A stretch of DNA of 64,000 nucleotides from Sapria himalayana (taxonomy: Eukaryota; Streptophyta; Magnoliopsida; Malpighiales; Rafflesiaceae): the NCBI GenBank assembly GCA_029783825.1, contig JAREIK010003356.1, positions 1,439,904-1,503,903 on the forward strand, in the 5' to 3' direction. Each line of letters opens with the position of its first letter. Within the stretch, counting starts at the first letter, position 1. The notes below the pieces were generated by a model, which did not search any database, had not been told where the DNA came from, and saw nothing but the letters and a program-made list of their open reading frames with translations. This document shows positions 38,816-49,727 of the stretch, piece by piece. Position numbers and translations under genes: made by a program.

Positions 38816-38925
38816 GATGAATCTGATGCTGTGCTGCGGCTTCTGCCGATGTGGCCGTTGATGTCATGTTGCCGCTACTGCTGGTGCTGCTGCTACTACT
38901 ACCATTGCCACTTTCACTACCTTTA
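38816..38925. repeat. Triplet-rich (CTG/CTA/CCG) spacer
   Basis: About 110 bp between the hAT right end and the satellite, made largely of CTG, CTA, CCG and GAT triplets. It resembles the triplet-rich tract at 45178-45292. Its origin is unknown. It is not satellite, so the hAT right flank differs from its left flank. Confidence 0.7.
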
Positions 38926-41513
38926 ACTATATATATATATATCTATCTATCTATTTGTGTATTTGTCTATTTATATGTCTATCTAGCTATATATTTATTT
39001 GTATATTTATCTATCTATATGTAGTCTGTCTGTCTATCTATCTATATATCTATTTGTATAAATCTCTATCTATATATATATATATATCTATTTGTATAAA
39101 TCTCTGTCTATCTATCTATCCATCTGTCTATCTATCTATCTATCTATCTATATATCTATCTTTTTGTCTATGTATGCTCTATGTATTTTTCTATCTATAT
39201 TTCAGTCGATTTTTCCATCAAACTATTTGTCTATACTTTTATATAGCTATCTATCAATCTATATGTCTATCTATCTATATCAATCTATATATTTATTTAT
39301 CAATCAGTCGATTTATTATATATCTATCTATCTATTTATCTATCTGTCTATCTATCTATCTATCTGTGAGTTTATCTATCTGTCTATATATCTGTATTTC
39401 TATTGGGCTATCTATCTATATTTCTATCTATCTATCTATCAATATATATATATATATATATTTCTATCTATCTATGTATCTATATGTGTATATATTTATT
39501 TATCTATCTATTTTTTTATCTATCTGTCTATCTATCTATCTAAAATTTTTTCTATATATCTATCTATCTATTTATTTTTCAATCTATCTGTATATCTTTC
39601 TAACTATTTATCTATCTTTTTGTCTAACAATATATAAATAAATTTTATTATTAATCTGTTTATGATTTTATCTATTATTTTGTCTATCAATCTATCTATT
39701 TAACTGTTAATCTATCTATCAATTTATTTATCTATCTATCTATATGTCTACCTATCTGTGCATCAATATGTTTATCTATTTGTCTATCAATTTTTTTATC
39801 AATATGTTTATCTATTTGCCTATCAATATGTCCATCAACCTTTCTATCAAATTGTGTATCTTTCTGTATATGTGTCTTTTTGTCTATCTATCATTCAATC
39901 TATTTGTTTTTTTGTTTGTGTCTGTCTATCTTTCTATCTGTATTTCTATCTACATATTTGTCTATCTAATTGCATGCCTATCTAATTGTCTGGATACGTG
40001 ACTGCCTGACATAATGTGTATCTTTTTATCTATTTGTTTGTTTGTTTGTCTGTCTATTTATCTATTTATCTGTGTATCTATCTATATATCTATCTGTCTG
40101 ACTGTCTCTCTATCTATCTCTCTCTCTCTACTTGTCTATCTATCTATCTATTTGTATATCTATCTATATATCTATTTGTATATCTATCTATATATCTATC
40201 TATGTATTTTTCTAATATTCTATTTAAATTTTCATTAATCTGTTTATCTATCTATCTATCTATCAATCTATCTATAAGTATATCAATCTATTTATCAATT
40301 AATCTATCAAATTATCTATCAATCTGTCAATCAATCTATATGTCTATTTATCTGTCTATCTATTTATTTTTTTTATATATCTGTCTGACTATATATATAT
40401 ATATATATATATATCTATTTTTTGATCTATCTATCTATCTATTTCTCTATATGTCTATATGTCTATCTATTTAACTATCTATCTATCTTTTTTACTATCT
40501 ATTTATCTATCTATTTATTTATCTATCTATCTATCTATATATATCTATCTATCTATTTGTATATCTATATTACTATTTATCTATATATTTATTAGTATAT
40601 CTATCCATCAATCTATCTGTATATCTATTTGTATATCTATCTATTAATCTATCTATCAATTTGTCTATCTGTCTGTCTATCTATCTTGTTATCTATTTGT
40701 ATATCAATCTGTCTAATTATCTGTCTATCAATTTTTTAATCAATTTGTCTATCAATTTCTCTATCAATCAAATTATCAATCTATATATTATTCTATATAT
40801 CAATATGTCTATTTATCTGTCTATTAATCTATCTTTATTTTGACTATTTATTTATTTATCTGACTATTTATCTAACCATCTATATGTCTATCTATGTATC
40901 TATCTGTCTATCTTTCTATTTGTCTATTTATATATCTATCTATGTATTTGTCTCTCTATCTTTTAATCTATCTGTCCATCTATCTATATATCTATCTTTT
41001 TATCTATGTATCTAACTATCTATGTATTTGGCTATGCATGTATCTATCTATTTTTCTTTTAATATATCTATCTAGCTATCTATCTATCTATCTATCTGCA
41101 ATCTATCTGTCTATCTATTTGTCTATCCATCTATCTACTATCTATCTATTTGTCTATCTATCTATCTCTCAATCAATCAATCAATCTATCTATATATCTA
41201 TCTATCTGTCTATCTATCTATCTATCAATTTATCTATATGTTTGCATATCTATTTATATTTCTATCTATCTATCTATATATTTATCTTTCTCTCTTCCTA
41301 CCTACCTACCTACCTATCTATCTATCTATTTATCTATCTTTCTAAGTAAATATCTATCTATCTATATATATAGTTATCTATCGAACTATGTATCTATCTT
41401 TTCGTCTAACAATCTGTGTATCTATCCATCTATCTATATGTCTATCTGTCTATCTATCTATCTATTTATCTATCTATCTATTTATATATCTACTTATCTA
41501 TTTGTCTATATTG

Positions 41514-41549
<36 letters not shown>

Positions 41550-41590
41550 GTGTATCTTTCTGTCTAACTATATGTATATGTATCTATCAA
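38926..41590 (+). repeat. Degenerate TATC satellite, block D
   Basis: About 2.7 kb, same orientation as blocks A-C. (TA)n islands lie near 39440-39460, 40390-40412 and 41513-41546. CTAC/CTGC patches occur at 39968-40015 and 41290-41315. No genes. Confidence 0.95.
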
Positions 41591-42256
41591 GGAGCCAACT
41601 GATATATAGATATTATTTCAGCATTGTCATGTATATCTACTTATCTATTTGATAATGTCTATATTTATATATATCTGTGATTTAAGTATACAATTAGTTT
41701 AGCATGGTCATGTATTTCAGTAGTCCTACTCAATCAAGGAGCCAACTGATATCATTGCTGTTATAAAGAATGGACAAATTCCATCTACATAAATCACATC
41801 CCTCTAAACAATTAATTGTATACTTAGTAAACAACCCTATAACCATCCTTGTTATAAGTGGCATTTACTGAAACTAAAGTATACAACTCCTTATGTAGAG
41901 AACTGTAGTGACTTTAGGTCAATGGAAAATTCATTCTAATATTCTCAATGAGAATGTATATGACACTTATATAACAATCCAATAAACATTATCAAAGCAG
42001 GTCAGTTCAGTATATGTTCTCCAACAAATACTCAAGTGTTAAATTAATATCTATATTAGTAAACCTTCATTTTAGTCTCAATGTATTAATATTACCCTTG
42101 AATATTAATACTTGACTTGGAATAATTTAGAGTTTCCATAGAATATATCACTCTAGGTATTAATCTGATATTTGCACAGATCTAAATAAATATAATAATC
42201 ATAAAATGATGTCTATTTAAATATAAGAAATCATACAAAAGTGCCAAAAGAATGAT
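41591..42256. other. Unique AT-rich sequence with a short direct repeat
   Basis: No open frame or domain recognised. The string ATCAAGGAGCCAACTGATAT occurs at 41586 and again at 41733. A nearby pair (GCATTGTCATGTAT near 41621, GCATGGTCATGTAT near 41702) also recurs, so a short local duplication is likely. This may be part of an unidentified retroelement, but I cannot name one. Confidence 0.5.
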
Positions 42257-42735
42257 CACCACAAGAAAAATCCCATATAGCTAGGGACATTTCCCTAGCT
42301 AAATGGGCATTTTCCATCGCTGAATGGGATATAGCTACAGATTAATGATGGAACCATCCCAATCTAAAGTGTCCATCGCTAAAAATTGGCGAGGGAAAGA
42401 GTCCCTAGCTAAAATTTTAGTGACGGAAATATTCCTAGCTAAAATATTAATTTTCCTAGCTAAATTAGTAAATGAAAATTTCCTAGCTAAATTAGCAAGA
42501 GAAAATTCCCTAGCTAACTAGGGCTTTTCCATCACTAAACTTATATGATGACAGAAGATTTCTTAATCTAAAGTGCTCGTCACTAAAAATTAGCGAGGGA
42601 AATAGTCCCAATCTAAAGTTTTAGTGACGGTAATATCTCTAGCTAAATTATGAAAGAAAAATTCTCTAGCTTAATTAGCAAGAGAAAATTCCCTAGCTAA
42701 ATTAGCAAGAGAAAATTCCCTAGCTATTTTTATTC
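42257..42735 (+). mobile_element. Second CACTA-like terminus with CTAGCTAA subterminal repeats
   Basis: CACCACAAGAAAAA starts at 42257, one mismatch from the CACTA terminal consensus. Directly inside lies a perfect 9-bp-stem hairpin (AGCTAGGGA at 42279-42287, TCCCTAGCT at 42292-42300). Many copies of CCCTAGCTAAATTAGCAAGAG and TAGTGACGG-like motifs follow, some in tandem with a unit near 27 bp (42659-42726). I found no matching right end in the window. The subterminal motif differs from the TTGCAA type of the element at 22359, so this is a different family, truncated or rearranged. Confidence 0.7.
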
Positions 42736-42876
42736 CGAAACTATTTTCAGAAATTTTTTTTATACTAATTAACAAAAAGTGAAACTATAAACTAAAACTA
42801 TAAACAAAAATTATTTCTAATTAGCAAAAAATAAAATCATTCAATTAATTATTTTGATTCAATAATTTACATAAAT

Positions 42877-43180
42877 CAAACAAAAACATAACAAAATTGT
42901 ATTTCATTTTATTCATCAATGTATATACCGACAATGCATAAAATATAATCTATCCATGCATTGACATCGCTTTCTTTCTCTCTACTCCTTTGATCACCAT
43001 CTTTTTGCTACGATAAAGCTGTCCGAGTCATGGTTCGTCATGTCTAGTAAAAAATCTCTTCACTTATATAAGCTTCATATGGGAAAAAATGCGATACCAT
43101 ATCTATACGAAATTTAAACAAGCCAATAAAATCAAAATATATAAATAAAAAAAATTATGTTTTGATAAATATATAATACT
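42877..43180. repeat. 0.3-kb duplicated block, copy A
   Basis: Matches 44696-45000 over roughly 300 bp with scattered substitutions. Shared landmarks in order are ACATAACAAAATT, TTATTCATCAATGTAT, CTCCTTTGATCACCAT, CATCATGTCTA-like and TTATGTTTTGATAAATATAT. Each copy is followed at once by the GTATATAC dyad satellite, so the repeated unit is block plus satellite. Confidence 0.85.
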
Positions 43181-44165
43181 ATAATATATATGTACATATA
43201 TACAAAGATTTCATTCGTTACATATATTACTACAGTATATCTACATATATACTGTAGTATTATACATACATATATACTGAGTACATATATACTTGATATA
43301 TACGTACATTTAATACTACAATATTATATGTACATATAATACTACAGTATTATATGTACATATACTGTAGTATATACGTGTGTATATACTGAGTATATAC
43401 GTACATATATACCTAGTATATATTTATGTATATACCAAGTATATATGTACGTATATACTGAGTATATATTTATATATATACAGAGTATATAGTACATATA
43501 TACAGAGTATATAGTACATATATACAGAGTATATAGTACATATATATAGAGTATACAGTACATTTATACCGAGTATATAGTACATATATACCGTGTATAT
43601 ATGTATGTATGTACTCAGTATATATGTATGTATATACCTAGTATATAGTACGTATATACCGAGTATATACACATGTATATACTAAGTATATATGCATGTC
43701 TATACAAAGTTAATATGCACTTATATACTAAGTGTAAATATACATATAATACTATAGTATTATATGGACATATACTATAGTATATACATACATATATACT
43801 ATAGTATGTATGTATGTATATACTTAGTATATATGTACTAATATACTACAACATATATGTGTGTATATACTGAGTATATACGTACGTATATATCGAGTAT
43901 ATACGTACGTATGTACTGATTATATACGTATGTATATATCGAGTTTATAGTATGTATATACTGAGTTTATACGTTCGTATATACCAAGTATATATGCATG
44001 TATATACTGAGTATATATGCACGTATATACTTAGTTTATATGCATGTATATACTGAGTATATATGTACTCGGTATATAAGTTTGTATATACTCAGTATAT
44101 ATGCACTATATACTACAATATATCTGTACGTATATACTATAGTATTATATGTACATATATATAAT
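43180..44165. repeat. Satellite of tandem near-perfect dyads (GTATATAC), about 1 kb
   Basis: Roughly 22-24 bp units. The commonest form is GTATATACTGAGTATATAC, whose arms GTATATACT and AGTATATAC are perfect reverse complements around one base. Centres vary (CTGAG, CCTAG, CCAAG, CAGAG, CCGAG), while the arms stay recognisable. A run of identical 22-bp units occurs near 43490-43540. The array is distinct from the TATC satellite. Open frames on both strands with Tyr-Ile-Leu repeats are by-products of the array. Confidence 0.88.
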
Positions 44166-44181
44166 CACATAACCTCATATG

Positions 44182-44283
44182 ACACAAAACTACAACAAAT
44201 TAGTATTATCCCATTTATACTTCATAGGGATAACACAAAACTGCAACAAATTAGTATGATCCCATTTATACTTCCCAAAGATG
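44182..44283. repeat. 51-bp tandem duplication
   Basis: ACACAAAACTACAACAAATT starts at 44182 and a near-identical copy starts at 44233. Each continues into a TAGTAT(T/G)ATCCCATTTATACTTC block. Confidence 0.85.
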
Positions 44284-44695
44284 ACAGGAAACTTCGCTAT
44301 CAACATAAATATGAAATACAAAGATTATTTAAATTTTAGAAAATATTTCTGAAAACTATTAGAGAAAAACCTGGAAGACGAGCCACGAGCCAAGCTTGGG
44401 GCATCAAAGTTCGCATCTTGCCTCCTCGCTCCTAGAACTCTCTTTCGGTCCCAAGGCTTATAAGGGGGTTGCTCTGCCCCACAATGACTGAGTTGACAAG
44501 CTAACAAAGAACTGGCATATGAAATAGAGACTGATCATCTGTAGTAGTAACCATTAACAAATAAATAAGAAACTTGAACCTAGAAAAATGGAGCACTCCA
44601 CCATGCTAATGTGCAACACAAAATGATGAATAAATTATTACAATAATAATTTTGAATAACTGCATTCTAAGCAACCCTTGTCTTACATATTTAAA
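44284..44695. other. Unassigned sequence between the duplicated blocks
   Basis: About 410 bp. A GC-richer patch at 44370-44490 has a 60-codon minus-strand frame without a recognisable domain. I assign nothing here. Confidence 0.4.
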
Positions 44696-45000
44696 ACAAA
44701 TACATAACAAAATTTTATTACATCTTATTCATCAATGTATCTACTAATAGTGCATAAAGTATAATCTATCAGTGCATTGATGTTGTTTTCTCTTCCTCAG
44801 CTCCTTTGATCACCATATTTCTACTGCTACAAAGCTATCCTAGTCACAGTGCATCATGTCTAATAAAAAATCTCTCACTTATACAAAATTCATATGGAGA
44901 ATAATGAGGTACCATATCTGTATGAAATTTAAATCAGTGAATAAAAGCAAAAAAAAAACAAATAAAAAAGTTATGTTTTGATAAATATATAATACTGTAG
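44696..45000. repeat. 0.3-kb duplicated block, copy B
   Basis: Diverged second copy of 42877-43180, offset about 1.8 kb, same orientation, again followed by the dyad satellite. Confidence 0.85.
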
Positions 45001-45172
45001 TATATATTTTCATATATACTATAGTATATATGATCATATATTACTACAGTATTATATTTACATATATATTGTGTACGTATATACTCAGTATATATGTACA
45101 TAAAATACTGTAGTATTATATGTAGAAATAATGTAGTAATATATGTGCATATATATGTATGTATATACAGCA
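45000..45172. repeat. Short second array of the GTATATAC dyad satellite
   Basis: Units such as GTATATACTCAGTATATATG and TATACTATAGTATATATG continue the pattern seen at 43180-44165. The array is shorter and more diverged. Confidence 0.75.
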
Positions 45173-45177
45173 TTTGC

Positions 45178-45292
45178 TACTGCTCTACCACCGCCGCTGC
45201 TACTACTATTACTACTGCTGCTGCTACTACCGCCGCCACTGATGCTGCCACCGCTGCTACTACTACTGCTCCTACTGCTGCCGCTGCTGCTT
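45178..45292. repeat. Triplet repeat tract (CTG/CTA/CCG)
   Basis: About 115 bp composed almost wholly of CTG, CTA, CCA and CCG triplets in one phase. The plus frame reads as Ala/Thr-rich low complexity. There is no flanking gene to make it a coding repeat. Confidence 0.8.
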
Positions 45293-46395
45293 CAGTAAGC
45301 AACCTATGTATGCCAGGCTGGCCTAGAAAAGAAATATATTCATGCCACAGTTTGGGAAAGGTCTAATATTCATGACTTTTATGACCTGCATCAGTAAGCA
45401 ATGCATGATGATGACTAGACCAGCCCGAGCAATTATATATTCAAACATGTGTGTGTGTGTGTGAATGGGCGTGTATGTATGATAATGTCTACAAATAAAT
45501 ATATGCACCCACTTATGTACATACTCATTATATACCTACGTATATACTCATTAAATACGTTTGTATATACCAAGTATATTCATACTTATATACTTGTACA
45601 TATACAGTGCATGTCATGCGCCACCTGACTGAAAAGAAATATCAGCACAACACAAGGGCTAGCACATGAGGCCCTGTATTGCATTGCTAGAACATCAACT
45701 CTACATGGTAAGTATAAACCTAGTATCATTAACAAATTGCACATGCTTTAGACTTTGTGAAAACTAATTGACAAATAGAAAATAAAAAAAGACGCCCAGT
45801 GAAAATCAGAACAGTACATGTCCAGACATACAGAATTTTTATCTTGTAAAACATAACAAAAAAATAACACGTGCCAAAACAAAATAATACAATCTCCAAT
45901 GACCTTGATGCTAATTCAATCACAACATGCTTTCTATCTTATAAATCTAACATGCTCTCGAAGATAAATTTTCATCATGTATTTCTTCTTCTGTGTGGCA
46001 TTGTACTTTGTCTCTTTTATAGGTTTGGTTGCATTAAGAATCAGGCACCTAAACGCATGTATTTATATTATTGAACATGATATAAAATGAGAGAAATAAA
46101 AGTGATAATACCACCATTACCACCATCATTTCAACTAACATGTTGGAGACTGCCCCACGACACCTGATGTTTTTTTTAAAGAACAAAAGTTTAAGTGTTT
46201 GGAGCATGTCATCAATATAAGCACTACACTACCTAGACTAGATACAAGTGAAATAAAAATACATAAATTAAAATTGTGCAATAAATATAATGAATATTAT
46301 ATATATTTATCACCTCAAACTTCATAGAAAAAAGAAATTAAGATATGCCATATAGTTCTCATGAAAATCTTTGCCAACAATTGTGATGAGAATGA
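45293..46395. other. Unassigned sequence with (GT)n and scattered dyads
   Basis: Contains CATCAGTAAGCAA-like strings at 45291 and 45389, a short (GT)n near 45449-45461, and a few GTATATAC-type dyads at 45515-45605. From 45610 to 46395 the sequence is unique and AT-rich with short frames only. No gene recognised. Confidence 0.5.
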
Positions 46396-46399
46396 TTAT

Positions 46400-46560
46400 T
46401 GTCTGGCCCGGCACGTGCCCAACCCAGAATAGCCTGGGTCTGAACCAGGAGAGGCAAGCATGCCTTAGTCAGGGCCTGTCCATTGCACATGGTCCACCTC
46501 ACAAGGGCCCAGGCCCTAGCCCCTAGACTACTATGGGCCATGTCTCCTGGATAGTGTGTG
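46400..46560. other. GC-rich island, possible degraded hAT-family sequence
   Basis: About 160 bp of GC-rich sequence in AT-rich surroundings. It begins with TGGCCCGGCACGTGCCC, which resembles the subterminal motifs of the hAT family here. No terminal repeat is visible, so the link is weak. Confidence 0.35.
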
Positions 46561-47610
46561 CAGGCGGCAAGTGCTAAGCATGATGGCAGAATTATATCAA
46601 TATATTATACAGAACATAGATGTGTTAATTGTTATGTGTATCTATATATACACATAATATAATTATTGTGTATTATAATATACAAAATACATACATAATG
46701 TATATAGAATGTATATACAATGTGTATATACACACACATTGAATATATACATATACAAATTGGATATAGATAGAAATTATTGTGTAGATACAAGTTTACA
46801 TAATGTAAATACAAAATATATACACACATACCTAGTATATAGAAAATTTAAAATTATGAATTAAAAAAAGATTAAAAAATTATTTAAATTAAAATTATAA
46901 TTAATACTTATTAAAATAAAATATGGTAACATAATCTTTCAAAATAAAACTAAAACATAAAAAATATTACAAATCATTAAGTCATAAAATGATAAAAAGT
47001 ATAACATCATTTTCAATCTAACTAGTATGATCTATACAACTTTAAATTTTATCATATACGTTATCATATGTATTTTTTTGTAATGTATGAATTTGATTTT
47101 CAAGATTCATCTATGTATTATATTAATCTTTCTACCATAACAAATTTTCAATAATATTGATTGTAATTTGATTTTCCTATCTAAAATAATATTCACAATC
47201 ATAAATACGATAAATTTTAATATACACTAAACACAGTAAATATCAGCTAATCACGAGACATTTTAGATATCACAAAAAAAAATTTATATAATTTTTTCAA
47301 ACTCAATGCATCTAGATTATTCATGTCCTCTAAAAATAGTAGAACAATAATTTTTGTCTAATTATTTTTAATAGGTTATAAAGACTCATATTCGACAAAC
47401 CAACCTATAACTTACATCTATCTTATTTGAATTAAAAAGTTATCATCTTCAGAAACTTCATAATCATAATTTCATTAAACAAAAATACTAATTTTCTTAA
47501 TATTTAAATAAATTTTTTAATTAGTCATAAATTTTACTTTTTTATTCTTATAGCTGATTAATCACTAATCTAAATGTAAAAAGTTTTTATAGTTATACAT
47601 ATAGTAAGAT
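46561..47610. other. AT-rich sequence without recognised features
   Basis: TA/CA-rich low complexity at 46620-46840 (TATACACA and similar), then about 770 bp of AT-rich unique sequence. I see no gene, repeat array or terminal repeat. Confidence 0.5.
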
Positions 47611-47720
47611 TAGAGGTGTCAAACGGGCCGGCACGGGCCGGCCCGACACGTTATTTTAAGGCACGATCGTGCTTCCGTGCCGGGCCGGGCACGATTTAAA
47701 AAAATCGGCACGGTTATAAT
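47611..47720. mobile_element. Solitary end of the same hAT family
   Basis: Begins TAGAGGTGTCAAACGGGCC, identical to the first 19 bases of the MITE at 24809, followed by GGCACGGGCCGGCCCG and GGCACGAT motifs. No opposite terminal repeat is present before the satellite at 48051. It is therefore a truncated copy, or one whose other end was lost in AT-rich rearrangement. Confidence 0.85.
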
Positions 47721-48050
47721 TATATATGATTTATATATATAAATAATTATATAGATATATAATTATAATTATATATCTATAAATATTTCTATATAGATAT
47801 ATTTATAATTATATATATCTATTCGTTTATAATTATATATATACAATTAATAATTGTATCTATTTATATAATTTAATTATATATAGATATATGTAATATA
47901 ATTATATAATTATATACAATTAATTGATATAATTAGATATAATATTTAATTATAATTAACTATTTAGATATAATTATAATTAATATTTCTATTTAGATAT
48001 AATTATAAATATATATAATTAATATTTATAATAAAATGGAACTGTCACAA
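47721..48050. repeat. AT-rich quasi-palindromic tract
   Basis: About 330 bp made of AATTATAATTATAT, ATATAGATATA and similar self-complementary strings. It joins the solitary hAT end to the TATC satellite. Confidence 0.7.
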
Positions 48051-48353
48051 TTCATATCTATATGTCTATCTGTCCATCTATCTATCAGTGTTTATATATA
48101 TCAATTTTTCAGTCTATTTATCAATCTATCTATCCTTATTTCAATCAATTTACCTATCCGATGATTTATATGTTTATCTATTGATTTTTCGATCCATCTA
48201 TCGATTTTTCTATCTATACAACAATCTATCCATATATATATCCGTCTATCTATCCAACTATCTATGTATCTTTCTATTTATATTTCTATTTATGTATTTA
48301 TTTGTCTGTCTATTTGTCTGTATATTTATCTATCTTTTGATCAGTCTATCTAT

Positions 48354-48389
<36 letters not shown>

Positions 48390-49696
48390 TTATATTTATA
48401 TCTATTTATCTCTATATTTTATGTCTGACTATCTATCTATCTATCTGTTTGAATATATGTTTGTCTGTCTATTTATATATCTCTATATGACAATCAATCT
48501 ATTTATCTATCTGTCTATCATTCTGTATATTTATCATTCTATCTATATATCTATCTATCTACCTGTCTGTCAGTTTGTCTATCTATTGTCTATCTATCTT
48601 TCTATTAATTTTTCAATTTCTCAGTCTATATATATGTCTATCTATCTATTTGTCTAAGTGTCTATCTATTTGTCTATCTATCTCTCTGTCTATTTTTTTA
48701 TCTATCTATGTAAAAATTTATGTATCTATCTCTCTATGTATATATTTATCTATCTATCTTCAAATCAATCTTCTTATCTATCTAACTATTTGTCAAACTG
48801 TCTATCAACTTATCTATCAATCTATCTATTTATCTGTCTATCAATCTATCTATCTATCCATCTATCTATATGTCTATCTATCAATCTACCTATTTCTCTA
48901 TGTATCTTTTTAGCTCTCTCTCTATATGTTAATCTATCTATCTATTAATCTATCTATCTATCTATTTATTTATCTATCTATATATCTATATGTATGTATA
49001 TCTATCTTTCTATCTATCTGACTATTTGTATGTTTATCTATCTATCTGGCTATCTATCTATCTGGCTATCTATCTATCTATCTGTCTGACTTTCTATCTG
49101 TCTATCTATATATTTATCTATCTATCTATATGTCTGTTTATATGTCTATCTATCTTTCTATTTATCTAACTGCCTATATGTCTGTCTATCTATTTGTCTA
49201 TATATATATATATCTATATGGATATCTATTTGTCTATCTATCTGTCTTTTTCTCCATATTTTTATCTATTTGTCTATATCTCTATCTATTTGTTTGTCTC
49301 TCTATCTATTTATCATCTATCTATCTTTATATATATTTGTCTAACTATCTATCTATATTTATATATATTTATCTAATATTTACAGGTCTTTCTATCTATC
49401 TATTAATGAATCTATCAAACTATTTATAAATCTATATATTAATTTATCTATAAATCTATCTTTAAATATATCTATCAGTCTATCAATCAATATGTCTATC
49501 AATCTATATATCAATCTAACTATCTTTCTATCTATTTATATGTCTACCTATTTGTATATCTATATATCTATTTATTTGCCTATTTATTTTCCTATCTTTA
49601 TGTCTATATGACTATCTATCTAACTACCCATCTATTTTTCTATCTTTCTATCTCTATTCATCTATCTATCCATCTATCTATTTGTCTATCTATGTG

Positions 49697-49727
<31 letters not shown>

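Noticed and set aside
38816..38925. Triplet tract as a coding exon (short plus-strand frame through it)
   Set aside because: No adjoining exon or splice context; it sits between a transposon end and satellite.
43342..44339. Tyr/Ile-rich open frames on both strands
   Set aside because: Produced by the GTATATAC dyad satellite; present on both strands and with no domain.
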